DNA of 62,000 nt from Adiantum capillus-veneris (Eukaryota > Streptophyta > Polypodiopsida > Polypodiales > Pteridaceae): positions 86,417,278 to 86,479,277 of the forward strand of contig CM043967.1 in NCBI GenBank assembly GCA_014529385.2, read 5' to 3'. The notes below the pieces were generated by a model, which saw only the letters and a program-made list of their open reading frames with translations, was not told the origin of the DNA and did not search any database. A program made the position numbers and the translations under genes. This document shows positions 21,115 through 33,332 of this stretch, piece after piece. Position 1 is the stretch's first letter. Every line of letters starts with the position of its first letter.

Positions 21115-22884
21115 TTAGTTTAAATGACCAGCCAAAGGTATAGAAACTCGTTTTGCATTTTGCATTGCAAACCTTTCTAGTACCTTCTTGATGTAATCTT
21201 CTTGAGATAGCTTTATTGTCTTCTTCGTCCTGTCCCTTGATATTTTCATACCAAGTATCCTCTTTGCAGCACCTAAATCTTTCATTGAAAAAGATTTGGA
21301 CAGCTCCTCTTTTAGGTCTTTGATGTCCTGCATGTTAGCACTTGCAATCAACATGTCATCAACATACAACATTAGGATGATGAATTTCCCATCTCCCAAA
21401 TTCTCCGTGTAGACGCAGTGATCCGAGTTGCATCTTGTGAATCCATGATCCAACATCCATCGATCAAACTTCAAGTACCATTGTCTTGATGCTTGCTTTA
21501 AACCATACAAGCTCTTCTTTAATCTGCAAACCATTTTCTCCTTACCTTTTACTTCATACCCCTTTGGTTGAAGCATGTAGATTTCCTCCTCTAAGTCACC
21601 GTGAGGGAATGCTGTATTTACATCCATTTGCTCGAGATTTAGATCATGAGCAGCCACAAGGCTTAAGACAAGCCTAATTGAGTTCATTTTTACAACAGGA
21701 GAAAATATTTCATTGAAGTCAATACCTTTCTTTTGAGAAAAACCTTTTACCACAAGCCTAGACTTGTACCTTTCCTTCCCACCTTCTTCTTCCTTTAGCT
21801 TGTACACCCATTTGTTTTGAAGTGCCCGCTTACCTTTAGGCAACTCAACCAACTCCCATGTTTGGTTGCGATGTAGTGAGTCCATCTCCACTTGCATGCT
21901 CTTCGTCCATTCTTCTTTGGATTCATGTTGCATAGCTTCTTCATATGATTCCGGCTCTCCAGAATCTAAGATCAAGAGATGGTTGAAGGAAGGAACAAAC
22001 CTTTCTGGAGGTCTACTTGCTCTTGTAGATCTTCGGGGAATAGGTTGAGGCTCCTCATTTGGTTGACGTTGTTGCACATTGTCACCGTTTGCAGTCCTTG
22101 AGTCTTCACCGTCCTCAAGCTCCATGTACTCATCACCTGTTTCTTTTGTTTGTTTTCTTTCCAAGTAATCTTTGTACATATTTTGTTCGTTAAAAATTAC
22201 ATCCCTACTCCTTAAGATTTTACCATCTTCAGGATTCCATAGGCGATACCCAAAGTCTCCTTCTCCATAGCCAATGAAGAAACACTTTTTGGACTTTGCA
22301 TCTAACTTTGATCTTAGGCTTCTATCTATGTGCATGAAAGCCTCACACCCAAACACTTTGAGAAATGCATAATTCACCGGTTTACCTGTCCATGCCTCTT
22401 CTGGAACTCCCCCATCCAATGCCGTTGAGGGTGACCGATTGATTAAGTACACAGACGTACTTACAGCTTCTGCCCAAAGCTCAAGCGGTAGGCCTGCATG
22501 TAGCCGCATGCTTTGTGCTCGTTCCATGATTGTCCTGTTCATCCTTTCCGAAATCCCATTTTGTTGAGGTGTCCTTGGGGTTGTCCTTTGCCTCCGAATG
22601 CCATTGCTAGCACAAAAGCTTTCAAAAGCTTGGCTGCAATATTCGCCTCCATTGTCGGATCTGAGGCATTTAACCTTGGTACCTGTTTCATTCTCCACAA
22701 AGGCTTTCCACCTTTGAAATATGGAAAATACATCGGATTTATTCTTCATGACATAAACCCATGTTTTTCTAGTCGCATCGTCTATGAATGTTACATAGTA
22801 CAATGAGCCACCAAGTGATGGTGTACTTGCAGGACCCCAAACATCATAATGAACCAACTCAAGTTTTTTATTTTTTTCTTTCAT
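21115..22884 (-). pseudogene. copia-2 integrase and reverse transcriptase
   Basis: 589 open codons. The integrase core has VHYDVWGPAST (D), CLRSDNGGEYCS (D) and PQQNGISERMNRTIMERA (E). After a Pro/Arg hinge (RSTRASRPPERFVPSF) comes RT: ALQNKWVYKLKEEEG, SRLVVKGFSQKKG, QMDVNTAFPHGDLEEEI (usually FLHGD, here FPHGD) and LMLYVDDMLIASA with the catalytic YVDD. The frame is lost at both ends: near 22880, where integrase joins the preceding zinc region, and near 21113 before RNase H. The long open stretch suggests that the copy is relatively young. Confidence 0.93.
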
Positions 22885-24295
22885 TTCCTGATTTTTGAAA
22901 TTTTACCCTCTTTTGTTTACCATAAACACAATCTTCACAGAACTCTAAGTCCACTTCTTTCAAACCTGGTAGAAGCTTCTTTGTTTGAAGGATTTGCATT
23001 CCTTTGGCACTCATATGTCCAAGTCGGTAGTGCCACACCGCACTGTAAACTTCTGTAGTTGCTGCACAAGCTGAAGGTTGCGTGCTAACAGTACACAAGT
23101 AAAGTGTACCGACTTTTTCACCCTTGGCAACCACCAAAGATCCCTTTGAGATCTTCCACCGTTTGTTTCCGAATGCAATGTTGTGACCTTCATCGTCTAA
23201 TTGTCCTGTAGAGATCAAATTTTTGCGAAGAGAAGGAACATGCCTAACATCTTTAAGCTTCCATTCATTTCCGTTAGCAGTTTTGACAGAAACTGTACCT
23301 TTGCCGACAATCTCACAAGCTTCATTATCTCCCAAGTATACATACCCAAAATTACCTTTGGTGTAGTCTTGGAAATGTTGCTTGTGTGGTGTCGCATGGA
23401 ATGAAGCCCCGGAATCTACTATCCAGGAATTAGACACATTGTCTAATGAGAGAATTAGAGCATCTTGCTCTACTTTACCTGCCACATTGGCCTCCGATGT
23501 TGGCTTGTTGTCTTGAGACTCTGTCTCCTTCTTCTTCTTGGACCAGCAATCCTTCTTGACGTGGCCCTTCTTGCGGCAGTTCCAACATTCAAGAACTAAC
23601 TTTGTGCGTGACTTGCTCCGCCTTGAGCGATCACGACCCTTTTGGTTTTTGAACCTCTCCTTAAGCCTTCCTCTTGTTTCCACTGATAGTGCAGCACTTG
23701 ATGATTCTCCTGTGCTTCTCCTTCGCATTTCCTCACTTAGGAGAACACCCACAACATCATCAAACTTAAGAGTATTTGTGCCAGAGATAGAATTACTTAC
23801 AGCCATCACAAGGCTGTCCCAACTATCCGGTAGAGATGATAGTATAAGGAGAGATCGTACTTCGTCATCGAAATTGATTTTCACTGATCAAAGTTGACTT
23901 ATGTTTGTGTTAAAGTCATTTAGGTGTTCTGCAACTGAACCATTCTCTGCCATCTTTAGATTGAACAAGCGCTTCATAAGAAATACCTTATTGGATGCCG
24001 ATGGTTTCTCGTAGAAGTCGTCAAGTGACTTCATCAAGTCCTCCGTGGTCTTCATCTCCGAAACATTGAAGGCCACCATTGATGCCAAGCTTAACCGGAT
24101 TGTTCCTAGTGCCTTTCGATCAAGGACAATCCATGCTTCATCTACCATTGTTGCGGGCTTCTTCGCAAGACCGCCTACTGGCAAATAGAGGTCCTTCTGG
24201 TAGAGATAGTCTTCAATCTGCATCTTCCAATGTTGGTAGTTTTTGCCGTTGAACTTCTCAATCTTGAGCTTCCCTTCCTCTGCCATAACTCCCAC
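22868..24295 (-). pseudogene. copia-2 gag, protease and pre-integrase, one nonsense codon
   Basis: A single frame from ATG (24295) to the break near 22870, interrupted only by TGA at 23888-23890. The gag block is EKFNGKNYQHWKMQIEDYL near residue 13. The zinc knuckle CWNCRKKGHVKKDC lies about 100 residues after the stop. The protease motif is SWIVDSGASFHATPH, and the GAG-pre-integrase region is VWHYRLGHMSAKGMQIL and CVYGKQKRVKF. The stop falls between gag helices and would end gag at 135 residues, so it is a lesion rather than a programmed stop. Confidence 0.9.
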
Positions 24296-24345
24296 TCAAT
24301 TCAAGGAATCCTTTCCTTGAGATAATTTAGCTACGAGCAAACCTT

Positions 24346-24357
24346 GCTCTGATACCA
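24346..24357 (-). other. copia-2 primer-binding site (initiator Met tRNA)
   Basis: TGGTATCAGAGC on the minus strand, two bases from the LTR end at 24360. Confidence 0.93.
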
Positions 24358-24359
24358 GT

Positions 24360-25125
24360 TGTTAGGAAATAAGACGTAGCTAAATAGATAATTGAGTAGA
24401 TTACTTAATGGAGAGAGACAGATTTATATACACGAGATTATAGAGTAGAGAGAGAGAGAGAGAGAGTACACACGATATACGTGGTTCACCCAATGTGGGC
24501 TACGTCCACGGGAAAGCAGCCACTCAATGGGTTTAGTACTTCAAAACAAGAAGTAGTTTACAAAGGGATTATACCCTTAATGGAGCTCCCGCCTTGCTTC
24601 ACTCTCACCACCTCACACTCACCTTGTTGCATCAACTTCACACTATCAAATGTGTGTAGAAATGGCCTCCTTTTATAGGCCAAAAGGGCTGCCCTCTCTT
24701 ATGAGAGACAGCCATGTGTAGCCGCCCTTGTGCGAATAAGTCCAAATCGGACCCTCCAATCCGCCCATGTGTGGCCGCCCTCGAGAAGACAAGTCCGCTT
24801 TTGAATTCGGCCACCGGCCACCGGCCATTGACTTCCGACCACCGGCCATCGGCCATTGACTACCGGCCACCGGCCAACTGACCGGTTGTTTTCCGACCAC
24901 TTTCCGGCCGCCGTCCGGCCATAATATTCCGTTGAAAAAAAAAATCGCGGGGGCCTCCGCCCCCGAGGCCTTTAAAGTTGCCCCTGATTCTTGTCCGTGA
25001 AAATTTTGGTTTCCGGTGAGTGATTTTCCTTCACGCATGATGGCTTCTCCTCATAATGGGGGCCTTACAAATGTACGCTTTTACCACAGAAAATTACAAG
25101 GGTAAATCAGGCTCCATACTTAACA
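24360..25125 (-). repeat. copia-2 5' LTR
   Basis: 766 bp, with the same ends as 19645-20344. The (GA)n run is shorter here (24447-24467), and a 66-bp GC-rich segment (around 'gggggcctccgcccccgaggcc', itself an inverted repeat) is extra. Confidence 0.9.
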
Positions 25126-25370
25126 GTAAGCATTGGAGAAACAAATTTACGTGAGTTACTTTTATGTGTGAGCATGGCCCTACACAAAGAAGTAACTACT
25201 AATTTAAGCTAAATTAAATCACTTTCAAGTGTGATTTTTTTTTACACATAGTAAAAGCAATCACTAAATCTACTACGATTAACTTACTTCCAAGTGTCAG
25301 TAAAATTCTACACAAGGCTCTATGAACCATATTTTCTATTCACTACATTGTTTCTACCTATCACACTTTA
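25126..25370. repeat. Continuation of the ~63-bp minisatellite after copia-2
   Basis: About 245 bp matching 19320-19563 with only a handful of differences. The array was therefore present before copia-2 inserted, or was duplicated. Confidence 0.8.
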
Positions 25371-25829
25371 AAATGAAGAGCTTTTAACTTTTCATTTTTT
25401 ACTTAAATCAAATCTTTATTTCTAATTTAAATCTCATGACTACAAAAAATAATGTTTTTTTGTTTCTTGGGTTTTAGAAGTTCACCTTTGTTGTGAGCTG
25501 AAGGAAAATCTTTCAAAAAGATGCCCACAATGGTGAGAGGCACACGGATGCCCTTTGATATAGAAGTACATATTTTGATCGAACTATATGTTGATCACAA
25601 TAATATTTTATTTGAAATAAATTTTTTGATCAAACCATATTTAGATCAAATTGTTAGGAAATTATACGAAATGGTGCTTTTGTTGATGTGGCATCGTATA
25701 ATACGTTTGTTACATTTGAGGTGTCGTATAATGCGCACGATTAAAATGTATTATAAGTAAAACGTATACTATGCAATGCAACTTAGATCAAAGGTCATCC
25801 TCTAGTGATCAAAGTACCATTTTTTAAAC
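25371..25829. other. AT-rich stretch, nothing recognised
   Basis: No open frame of note and no repeat structure beyond AT richness. Confidence 0.5.
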
Positions 25830-26108
25830 AAAGAATCCTGTGTTTTATGCAAAAATAAAACTCATTGATATGAGGTATCACTTCATTTGGGATTTCAGGT
25901 AGACAAGCATATTGAACTAGTCAAAGTTCATATCAATGAAAACCCTGCAGATGCTCTTACAAAAAGCCAAGCGTCAGAGTGGTTTGCACATTTCAATGAC
26001 TTGATGGGTGTGGGGGGAAGCCACTCGCATGCTTCACACTTGTACAAGTTTCGTAGATATTACTTATATTTTATCACTTAGGGGCACATCGGCCTTTAAG
26101 TGGGAGGT
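25830..26108 (+). pseudogene. copia-4 RNase H tail and polypurine tract
   Basis: Plus-strand remnant of the last part of a copia pol. RYHFIWDF near 25875 and, after a frame break, DKHIELVKVHINENPADALT match the RNase H C-terminus of copia-1 (VKYHFIRE and VKVHTTENPADLLTKG). An open stretch ends at 26079-26081. The tract taagtgggaggt at 26096-26108 is the polypurine tract preceding an LTR start (TGTTGGAAAAAAAG at 26109). The rest of the element is absent. Confidence 0.8.
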
Positions 26109-26266
26109 TGTTGGAAAAAAAGGCCACTATTGTTGGGCGGCCAAACATAGTCGATTGTCCATCCCCTTACTAATACGTCACTAACACATTACTTGATACT
26201 TTGTGGATAATAGACAATAAGGAGTTACATGACTCATGTGCTTGTGCTCCACCAAATCTCTGTGTA

Positions 26267-26316
<50 letters not shown>

Positions 26317-26408
26317 TCAGTATCATTTTGTTATTCAAGGTCTCTTAGTTGCTTGTACAATGTTATAAGTTCTCCTTTTTCTTCTTCTCTCCTTTGTCAA
26401 TGCAACAT

Positions 26409-26465
<57 letters not shown>

Positions 26466-26690
26466 TTGCTAGTTGCTCTCAAAGGTCAAAACAAGGAATT
26501 TTTACTTATTATATCCTCCTCGGGTCACCTTTGGGCTTTAACTCTCATGGCTATAACAGGTCTAGAATTGACCCAACAAAGAGTTGAGTGGATACCTACC
26601 TCCTCAAGAAGGGTTATTCTCTTTCTTTTTACACTTGGCTACCCATGGGTTATTTTCCTAGCGGGAAGTTACCCTTGTTAAGGGTGCTTT
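26109..26690 (+). repeat. copia-4 LTR (right boundary uncertain)
   Basis: Starts TGTTGG right after the purine tract. The end cannot be fixed because no partner LTR is in the window. Two (CT)n tracts lie inside (26270-26313 and 26412-26462). Confidence 0.5.
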
Positions 26691-28975
26691 GTAAATTTAA
26701 CCTCGTGATAGTGTGGTAGAGCGTGGAGGGTTAGTTTCCCACTTTTAGCAAAGTCAGCCTCACGCCTTTGTTTTTGTCTCCTCTCTCCTTTCCCCCTCAG
26801 CCGCATTTCCTACTCTAAGGTCGCCCTGTGCACCCTAACCTAAAGCAGCATAATCGTAGCCTCCTCTGAGGCGGCAGCATTTGTGACCCATAAGGAATGG
26901 TGCCTTGCTAAATCGTGCTGGTTATGGTGGGAAATATTGATGGATTCTCGTTATAATGATTCATCCTCAAACTGCTTCTATTTAAGAAGGTGAGGGTGCT
27001 TTTCCCCCCTCAATTAGCCTTGTGTGTGTTTTCAGTGTGTGTATTTGAAAGAGAGGTGTGTGATCGTGGCCATTTATTGTATGGAAATGGAACTCATGGA
27101 GCAACCTTTGCAGGTTTGTAGTACTATTTGGCTTGGGTTTGTTATCGCATTACTGTTATCTGTCAAAAGAGAACCTCTTTTCTTTATTGCATCTGTAAGT
27201 ATCGAAAGGAACACAGTAACCGAGGTTTTATATTTTTTTCATTGCTAACAGGTACATGATTGTTGAAAAGAGTAAAAAGTTTTCTTTTTAAAAAACACCT
27301 ATGTTTCTGTTGGTTTGGGAAAAAACCATGACGTTTGGATGATGACCCTGATCTTCACATATGGGTTTGATAAGACTTCTTGTGAGGAAATGCATCTAGT
27401 TTTGTTCACCATCACCTTATAAAGGTGACTTACATTGGTTAGCATCTATATGATAGTATGGTGAGGAATGTGGCACCATCCGAGATGGGTAATGTTTGTT
27501 CTGGCTTGTTTCTAATGAGATTTTTAGGTATTCGTTGTAAGAGTAATAGTTATGGGCAGTTGCAACACCATGGGTGTTTGGTTTCTTGCCCCTAGGGCTC
27601 TAGTTATGGTAGCATTTTTTTTTATTACAACACAATGAGCTAATGTGATTTTTTTCTGTACATGATATGTAGTAGGTACCGAACTATTTGTTCTGCTGCA
27701 CGATAATCTGATGTAGCCTTGAATTGTGATACTGACATGTTTAGCACATCGTGCTGTTTGGTATTTGGGGGATCTGACACTACTATCTTTCTAACCACCC
27801 CTCCTCTTGATTTGTAAGCTTAAAAGGTTTTTCTCGCCGTACACAACTGATGCCATGGTTGTATTAGCAAGTAGGTTTTGAGGCTTTACTTCGTTTATTT
27901 TTGCTCTTGGGTAAATTACATTATGTCGTGATGACTGATTGGTTTTAATCGTGCATTTTATAAAGTTGTTTTGTGAATGGATTATACATAGTTTTTGGGT
28001 AATTTTTGGTGCCCTTTGACTTTGTACGGACGAAAAACTTTGGGTTAAAAAAATGACACAAAATGCTTTATAAGAAAAAACAGGCTTTAAAACACTTGGA
28101 TCAGAAGGGGTGGTGGCCTTTTGATCAGAATTGTAGCTATTTTAAGCTAATAAAAAAGAGAATAAAAAAATGCGGTATGTAATAACCTTATTTATAACCT
28201 ATATCAACACATTTGGATCTTAAAGGAATGATCACCTTTTTTATTACAAGTTTTTAAAAGAACAAAAAAAAACTCCACCTTTAAACTTTTTTCAAAAACT
28301 AAAGTACATGTTTGGGCAATGGTTTTAAGTTAAAAAGATTGTAAGATGGATATGAATAACAACTAATAAAGTCCATTGACACTTATAAAATGCATTCAAG
28401 GCTAACATATCTATTGTCTTGTTTGAATGGATGCAAGTGAAGACTCTATCCTTTCTTGGAATTTTTTCAAAAAGCCCTTTCCTCTATACTTGCTTGGCAG
28501 GGTAAGCTTTCCATGGTCAATCGCCCAGAGTATGATGCTTTATGAAAAATGACACATAGTCTTTGTATGATTTTCCAATTGGAAACAAGGCTCAAAGAAA
28601 GGATATTACTTTTGATGGGACTTTATTTATCATGTGGCTAGCATTCATAGAATTTACGGATTCGTAGCTCATAATGATTGGAATATCCATCAATTGCACC
28701 TAAAGATTGCAATTTTTTTAGTTTGATTTGCATGAGGAAGTGTATGTAGCATAGTCTCACAAAGTTGGTTAAAAACGACAAGGAAATAAAGTCCTTAATG
28801 CTCGGCTAGGATTTTGGCTTTGCAACCATGATTTGGTATGTTTCCTTTGGCAGGGTAGCTCCCTTCTCAACTTGTTATTGCACTCCGATGCTGAATTTGG
28901 GTATTATGCAAACTTTGATATTTTTCAACTTTGAAACCATGTAATTCTTTTTGCCTCTCTGGATCATGTTGAGCA
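26691..28975. other. Intergenic DNA, nothing recognised
   Basis: About 2.3 kb, AT-rich and stop-rich in all frames. I see no domain, RNA gene or tandem repeat. Confidence 0.5.
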
Positions 28976-28979
28976 GGCA

Positions 28980-29600
28980 TGTCCTCCTACAAGATTTTCT
29001 CACATTCAAGGGTTACTGATTTAGAGGATCCTTCACCGAAGTGTAGATCAAATAAGAACATAAATTATTGTAAGGCAATCTTTACGTGAAATAGTAGAAC
29101 ATTTTTTTTTGTTTTTCCAAAAACAAAGAAGATTTCATGTCGTTAAACTTACAAATTTCATAAAACATAGAAAAGAAAAGCAAACAAATTGTAGAACAAT
29201 GTTCCAATTATTGATCACATATCCCAATTTGTAGTGTAGATTTTCCAATTTAAAATGAAAAAATCAAATTGTAATTCCACTTTATCATAATTTTTAAAAA
29301 CTTGGGCATTTTAGTTATAAATCTTGGTAAATACCCTGAAGTTTGGTAGAAATCCCCGATTGTTTGACTAGCTTTCCCTTAAAAAACAAGGCAACAAAAT
29401 TGTGTGTGTGTGCTTTTTTTAAAGCAATGGTTCCAATTATGGTTTTATATCTGAGGAAGATGTTACTTAGCTCATAATCAACAAGTAGAGTTTGTAGAGA
29501 CAAACCTTTCTTGAGATACTAGATACAAAATTTAAAAGGCAATTGGTAGTCTAGCAATATAGAAAGAGAGGATGCTCCATTTTTCTAATATTCTACACTG
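28980..29600 (-). pseudogene. Decayed second copy of a MATE exon and its introns
   Basis: Segments match the minus-strand MATE pseudogene at 34.08-34.40 kb. The stretch 'ggtagtc' followed by an intron-like 'gagtttg.agagac..acctttc' recurs at about 29450-29560 and 34315-34400, and 'acataaatt.t.gtaaggc..tcttt' recurs at about 29058-29090 and 34090-34120. The coding part is no longer readable. The copy is much older than, or under less constraint than, the one at 33-36 kb. Confidence 0.5.
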
Positions 29601-29609
29601 CTTAGCCCT

Positions 29610-31320
29610 CGAAATTGTGATGGTATTTTGGTTGTTTGCAGTAGGTTGTGCCATCTCTCCAAGGTTCTTAAAAATTTGTTCTCCTAGAGTTTAAATCTCT
29701 AATATCATTGAGTACTGCAAAGACATCACAAGCTAAATTTTTTTGTAAACAAGCAATACAAGAGATTGTGGAGATTTGAAATCTGATAAGAGCTTACAAA
29801 ATTTCTACTTAGCCATGTGCTTTTTGGAGAAAAGGTTTGAGTTTTGACAAGAAATAGTAAAGAGCTCCCACCTCCCCATGGGGAGAAAATATTGGTTGGT
29901 TTTCTCTTGTGCCGATCGGCATGCGGCTTGGGCATGGAAAGTCCTTTCTAGATGGTGACAACGCTCGACTTGCTTTGAGGATCTTCGTGTTCAGTGGCCG
30001 GGGCAACAATAAGGACTTAACTTTGTTTAGAAAAACGAGGCCTAAGTGCTTCAAATGTGCCAATGTCTACACTCTTGCTAGACCAACACCATTGATTCCT
30101 CCATATCCACATGTGTGGTATTTTCTTGAACTTATATGTGGATGGAAGTAATCTCTTGTTGCCAATCATTTGATGCATGCATGAGTTCACGTAGTCTACT
30201 TGTAGTTGGCATGTGATGAGCTTGGGGGGTTCACCATTCAATACCCCCTTATATAACGTGCGTTCGTGGGGTATTAAAAAAACCACTCTTTTAACATGTT
30301 TGAATAAATGACCCCTTATTTTAAGAATTTTTTTCAAAATTGAATATGAAAACCCCTTATTTTAATGCATCTCTGTTAAATTGCTTAAAGTTTTTGTATT
30401 TTAAAAACCCCTACTTTCGAACTCACATTATACATTAACATGATTACAAATACACGCCCCGAGCTGATGAGTCCACAAGAGTTGTAAACGGCGCAATTGG
30501 TAAGAATGGTACATGTATCTTGGTTTCCTTCACTCAAACTTCATTTTTTATAGGCACCTATGGTCTTTCAATATTTTACAAAGATTTTATGTTTTTCATG
30601 GTGATTGAGAGTATTTCCTATAATTTCACAAGTAAAAAATGGGTAAAATATCCAAAAATGAGTTGAGTAATATGGCTTGCAAATAGAATGCTTGCGTCCA
30701 TGAAGCTATTAAAGATGTGTCTCTTCTTTTCCTAGTCATTATGTTTGATTGTGACCTCTATCAATGCACAAGGTTTCCATTCCACCAGTTTATACCTACA
30801 CTTAGTAACCCTTTTTTCCCTCATCTTAACAAATTTTGAGTGTCAATAATTTGATTATGTGTGCTTGCATGTGCTCTATCCTTCCAAAGACTCCATTGTC
30901 CAATGCTTCCTCTCCTTCCTAACTTGAGCTCTTCTTTGGTTATCTCCTCCCTACCGTCAAGGTATGGGGTCGGGGGGCTGAGCATCTGCACCGTCTATCT
31001 ACTACATTTTCTTATGTAGAATGCACAGCTGCAGCCGTGGGATCTTTGCCAAGTCAGCACACAGAAAAGTTGCACGTGAGGACCACTCAGAATGCACTAG
31101 CTTTGCAGTCGAAATGCTACCTCCTGCTGACACCTCAGCATGCATAATGCATAATGATTACCCATGCAATCACGGCTCTGTAATCTCACTTGTGCGCACT
31201 TGCAAGCGACTAAGTGCACCTGCAAAGCTGCAAGCTTCTCTCCCAGCACTGCTCACTGGTCACTGTTGTGCTGTCTACTCCCTCACAAATGGTACTGGTC
31301 GCCCTCCCCCGGACTCTTGA
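29610..31320. other. Intergenic DNA, nothing firmly recognised
   Basis: Repeated 'accccttattttaa' words lie near 30310-30365. No coding or RNA gene is supported. Confidence 0.45.
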
Positions 31321-31327
31321 CGGTCGA

Positions 31328-31350
31328 GAATGGACACTTAGTATCCATTC
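31328..31350. repeat. Imperfect hairpin (gaatgga ... tccattc)
   Basis: Arms 31328-31334 and 31344-31350, with two more pairs inside. A diverged version of the hairpin at 31418-31442. Confidence 0.7.
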
Positions 31351-31417
31351 CCCCATAATGCCTACTCCCCCATGGCTCTGGCCTCCGCCAGTCACCAAAA
31401 GGTCACATGTATTATGA

Positions 31418-31442
31418 GGAATGGACACTATGTGTCCATTCC
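31418..31442. repeat. Perfect 11-bp hairpin, 3-nt loop
   Basis: Left arm GGAATGGACAC, loop TAT, right arm GTGTCCATTCC. No T-run follows on either strand, so it is not a typical bacterial terminator; the genome context is eukaryotic anyway. Confidence 0.85.
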
Positions 31443-32469
31443 CTACCCCTTCACCAACTCCAATAAAATTTCACCATATAAATGTAAAACTTAGACCAAA
31501 GAATGGATTCATAGAAGCGAGGAATATACGTTCTTACTCTACAACTCAACAACTTTCAAGCAAAGGTGTCCACATCAATATTCTTTGCTTTGTATATCGT
31601 ACATTTTCATAACTCTTTTGTATTCAATTTATGACCCATGTGTCTAGGATACTCTGATGAAAAAGATCTGCACTAAATTTGTCAAAATTATACATTGTTT
31701 ACGATATGCTTGTCACCATAAGGTGTAACATAAGTTCCTTTCACATGATTGCCTCATTTGCATGACCAAAGACAACATTCTAGATCCTTTCATCATTTGC
31801 TTCCAAATTTCTCACATTACATTTCATTGTACACATGTTATGAGCATAATCATTCCAACGTTTAATCAGCAGGCTCGGTGGACACACAATTACTCTTGAG
31901 AGCAATGCAATCAATTTCCATTCCACCCCTTGATAAACAAGGTCCTTGGGCACATGTTTATCCCTCATTGACGTTTGACATGCACATTTCTTAGCCCATC
32001 TCATTCATATGAAATCAGGTTGCCAAGTATTTAGCATATATATCATTTAGATGGTACAAATAACCCTATGTGTTTTGTCTACCTATGCACCAAGTTGAAT
32101 GTAGAAATATTGAACTTCTTGCCTTCATTGCAAAGCATGAGCAAAGAAAAGTAAAGCTTTTGAAACCCTCATTTCTAGGTCAAAATTGTGAAAAGCCTCA
32201 TTTTATCAGTTCAAGCTTATTAACAACATGAAGCTATTCCAAAAGACATGGCAACTTCTAATCAACTTGTCAAATATTCTCGAATATCACATTCTAATGC
32301 ATCATCTTGAAAGTAGAAAAGCTAACCCTTTCGCCTAGCAATTAAAAGGCTTGCAAAGTTTTTTTTGTACCATAGTTCTGCTCATCAAGTATCTATGGCC
32401 TTTTGAATCTACATATAAGACTTTATCTCCACCTGTCAAAGGTTTATCTTAACTCCCCTTGCATGACCA

Positions 32470-32473
<4 letters not shown>
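31443..32473. other. Intergenic DNA, nothing recognised
   Basis: A minus-strand open stretch at 32004-31780 (74 codons) has no feature I recognise and no supporting context, so I do not call it a gene. Confidence 0.45.

Positions 32474-32511
<38 letters not shown>
32474..32511. repeat. (GA)n microsatellite
   Basis: Pure GA tract of about 38 bp. Confidence 0.95.
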
Positions 32512-32512
<1 letters not shown>

Positions 32513-32833
32513 CATTTGTTTGAGAAAAGTGTCTCAGCTTACAATTGTACCGTTTTAAGGGTGGCAAGAATAGAAAGTTTTCACCTAGTTTTTGAGAAAA
32601 ATAGTGTGAAACCAAAAAGAACTAGCTCAAATTTTCAATTTTCCCTTTAATATAATCCCAAATAAAAATTGTATATGGTTGCAAAAATACCTTTTACCGA
32701 ATATTGGAGAGAGTATTATGGTATGTGTGCATAAATGTGCAAGAAATAATGATTTGTCATAACCCACGGAAGAATTGCCTTGCTCATGCATAAATGTGCA
32801 AGACATAAAGTAAGCCATAACCCCAACGAGGAA

Positions 32834-32902
<69 letters not shown>
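32834..32902. repeat. (CT)n(CA)n compound microsatellite
   Basis: CT at 32834-32859 continues into CA to 32902. The same CT-then-CA structure occurs at 33234-33298. Confidence 0.95.
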
Positions 32903-32905
<3 letters not shown>

Positions 32906-32939
32906 TTGTAAATCTAATTGATTAATTTACTAGTGGGAA

Positions 32940-33231
32940 ACCTCAAAAACCCACCGAAAGGGTAATGTACAATGTGAAGAACACAGAACTACTCAGCTGT
33001 ACAGAGTAGCTAGAAACAGTCATAGGAAAGCCGATGTATCTCTGATGTATCTTTGTGGTGATATCACCAACTTCCAAAGCAAATCGTAACGATTGCCTAA
33101 GGGAAAGCTTGAAGAGTGGGAACGGGTCTGCATGAGTATAACGAAACATGCAGGCATTACGCTGACTCCATAGGGTCCAATAAGCCCAGTATCTCACCCA
33201 CATAAAGAAGAGCGCAAACCGTTGTAGTGTC

Positions 33232-33233
<2 letters not shown>
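32940..33233 (-). pseudogene. LINE-like ORF2 C-terminal fragment
   Basis: The minus-strand frame beginning directly after (GA)n reads FMWVRYWAYWTLWSQRNACM and then FKLSLRQSLRFALEVG. This resembles the W..W..RN block at the C-terminus of plant LINE ORF2, downstream of the zf-RVT region. It is only about 95 residues and no catalytic part is present, so the call rests on one short motif. It is enclosed by two (CT)n(CA)n tracts of the same design. Confidence 0.5.

Positions 33234-33298
<65 letters not shown>
33234..33298. repeat. (CT)n(CA)n compound microsatellite
   Basis: CT at 33234-33272 continues into CA to 33298. Confidence 0.95.
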
Positions 33299-33332
33299 TC
33301 CAATATATACTTCACTTGGCATTGTAGCAGCT

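Larger units (their letters stand above)
19645..25125 (-). mobile_element. Ty1/copia element copia-2, complete structure, broken pol
   Basis: Minus-strand element of 5481 bp with LTRs 24360-25125 (5', 766 bp) and 19645-20344 (3', 700 bp). Ends are TG...CA, flanked by gtagg and gtaag, a near 5-bp target duplication. Primer site and purine tract are present. Gag-pol is one long frame with three lesions: TGA at 23888-23890, a frameshift near 22880 and another near 21113. It sits inside a minisatellite array. Confidence 0.93.

Noticed and set aside
30461-30500. Hammerhead-ribozyme-like core (CTGATGAGTCC ... AAACGGCGC)
   Set aside because: The conserved GAAA is TAAA, the stem II arms (GTCC and GTTG) do not pair, and no partner for stem III or cleavage triplet is in place. 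At best a dead relic.
31780-32004. 74-codon minus-strand frame
   Set aside because: No recognisable domain or neighbouring coding pieces.
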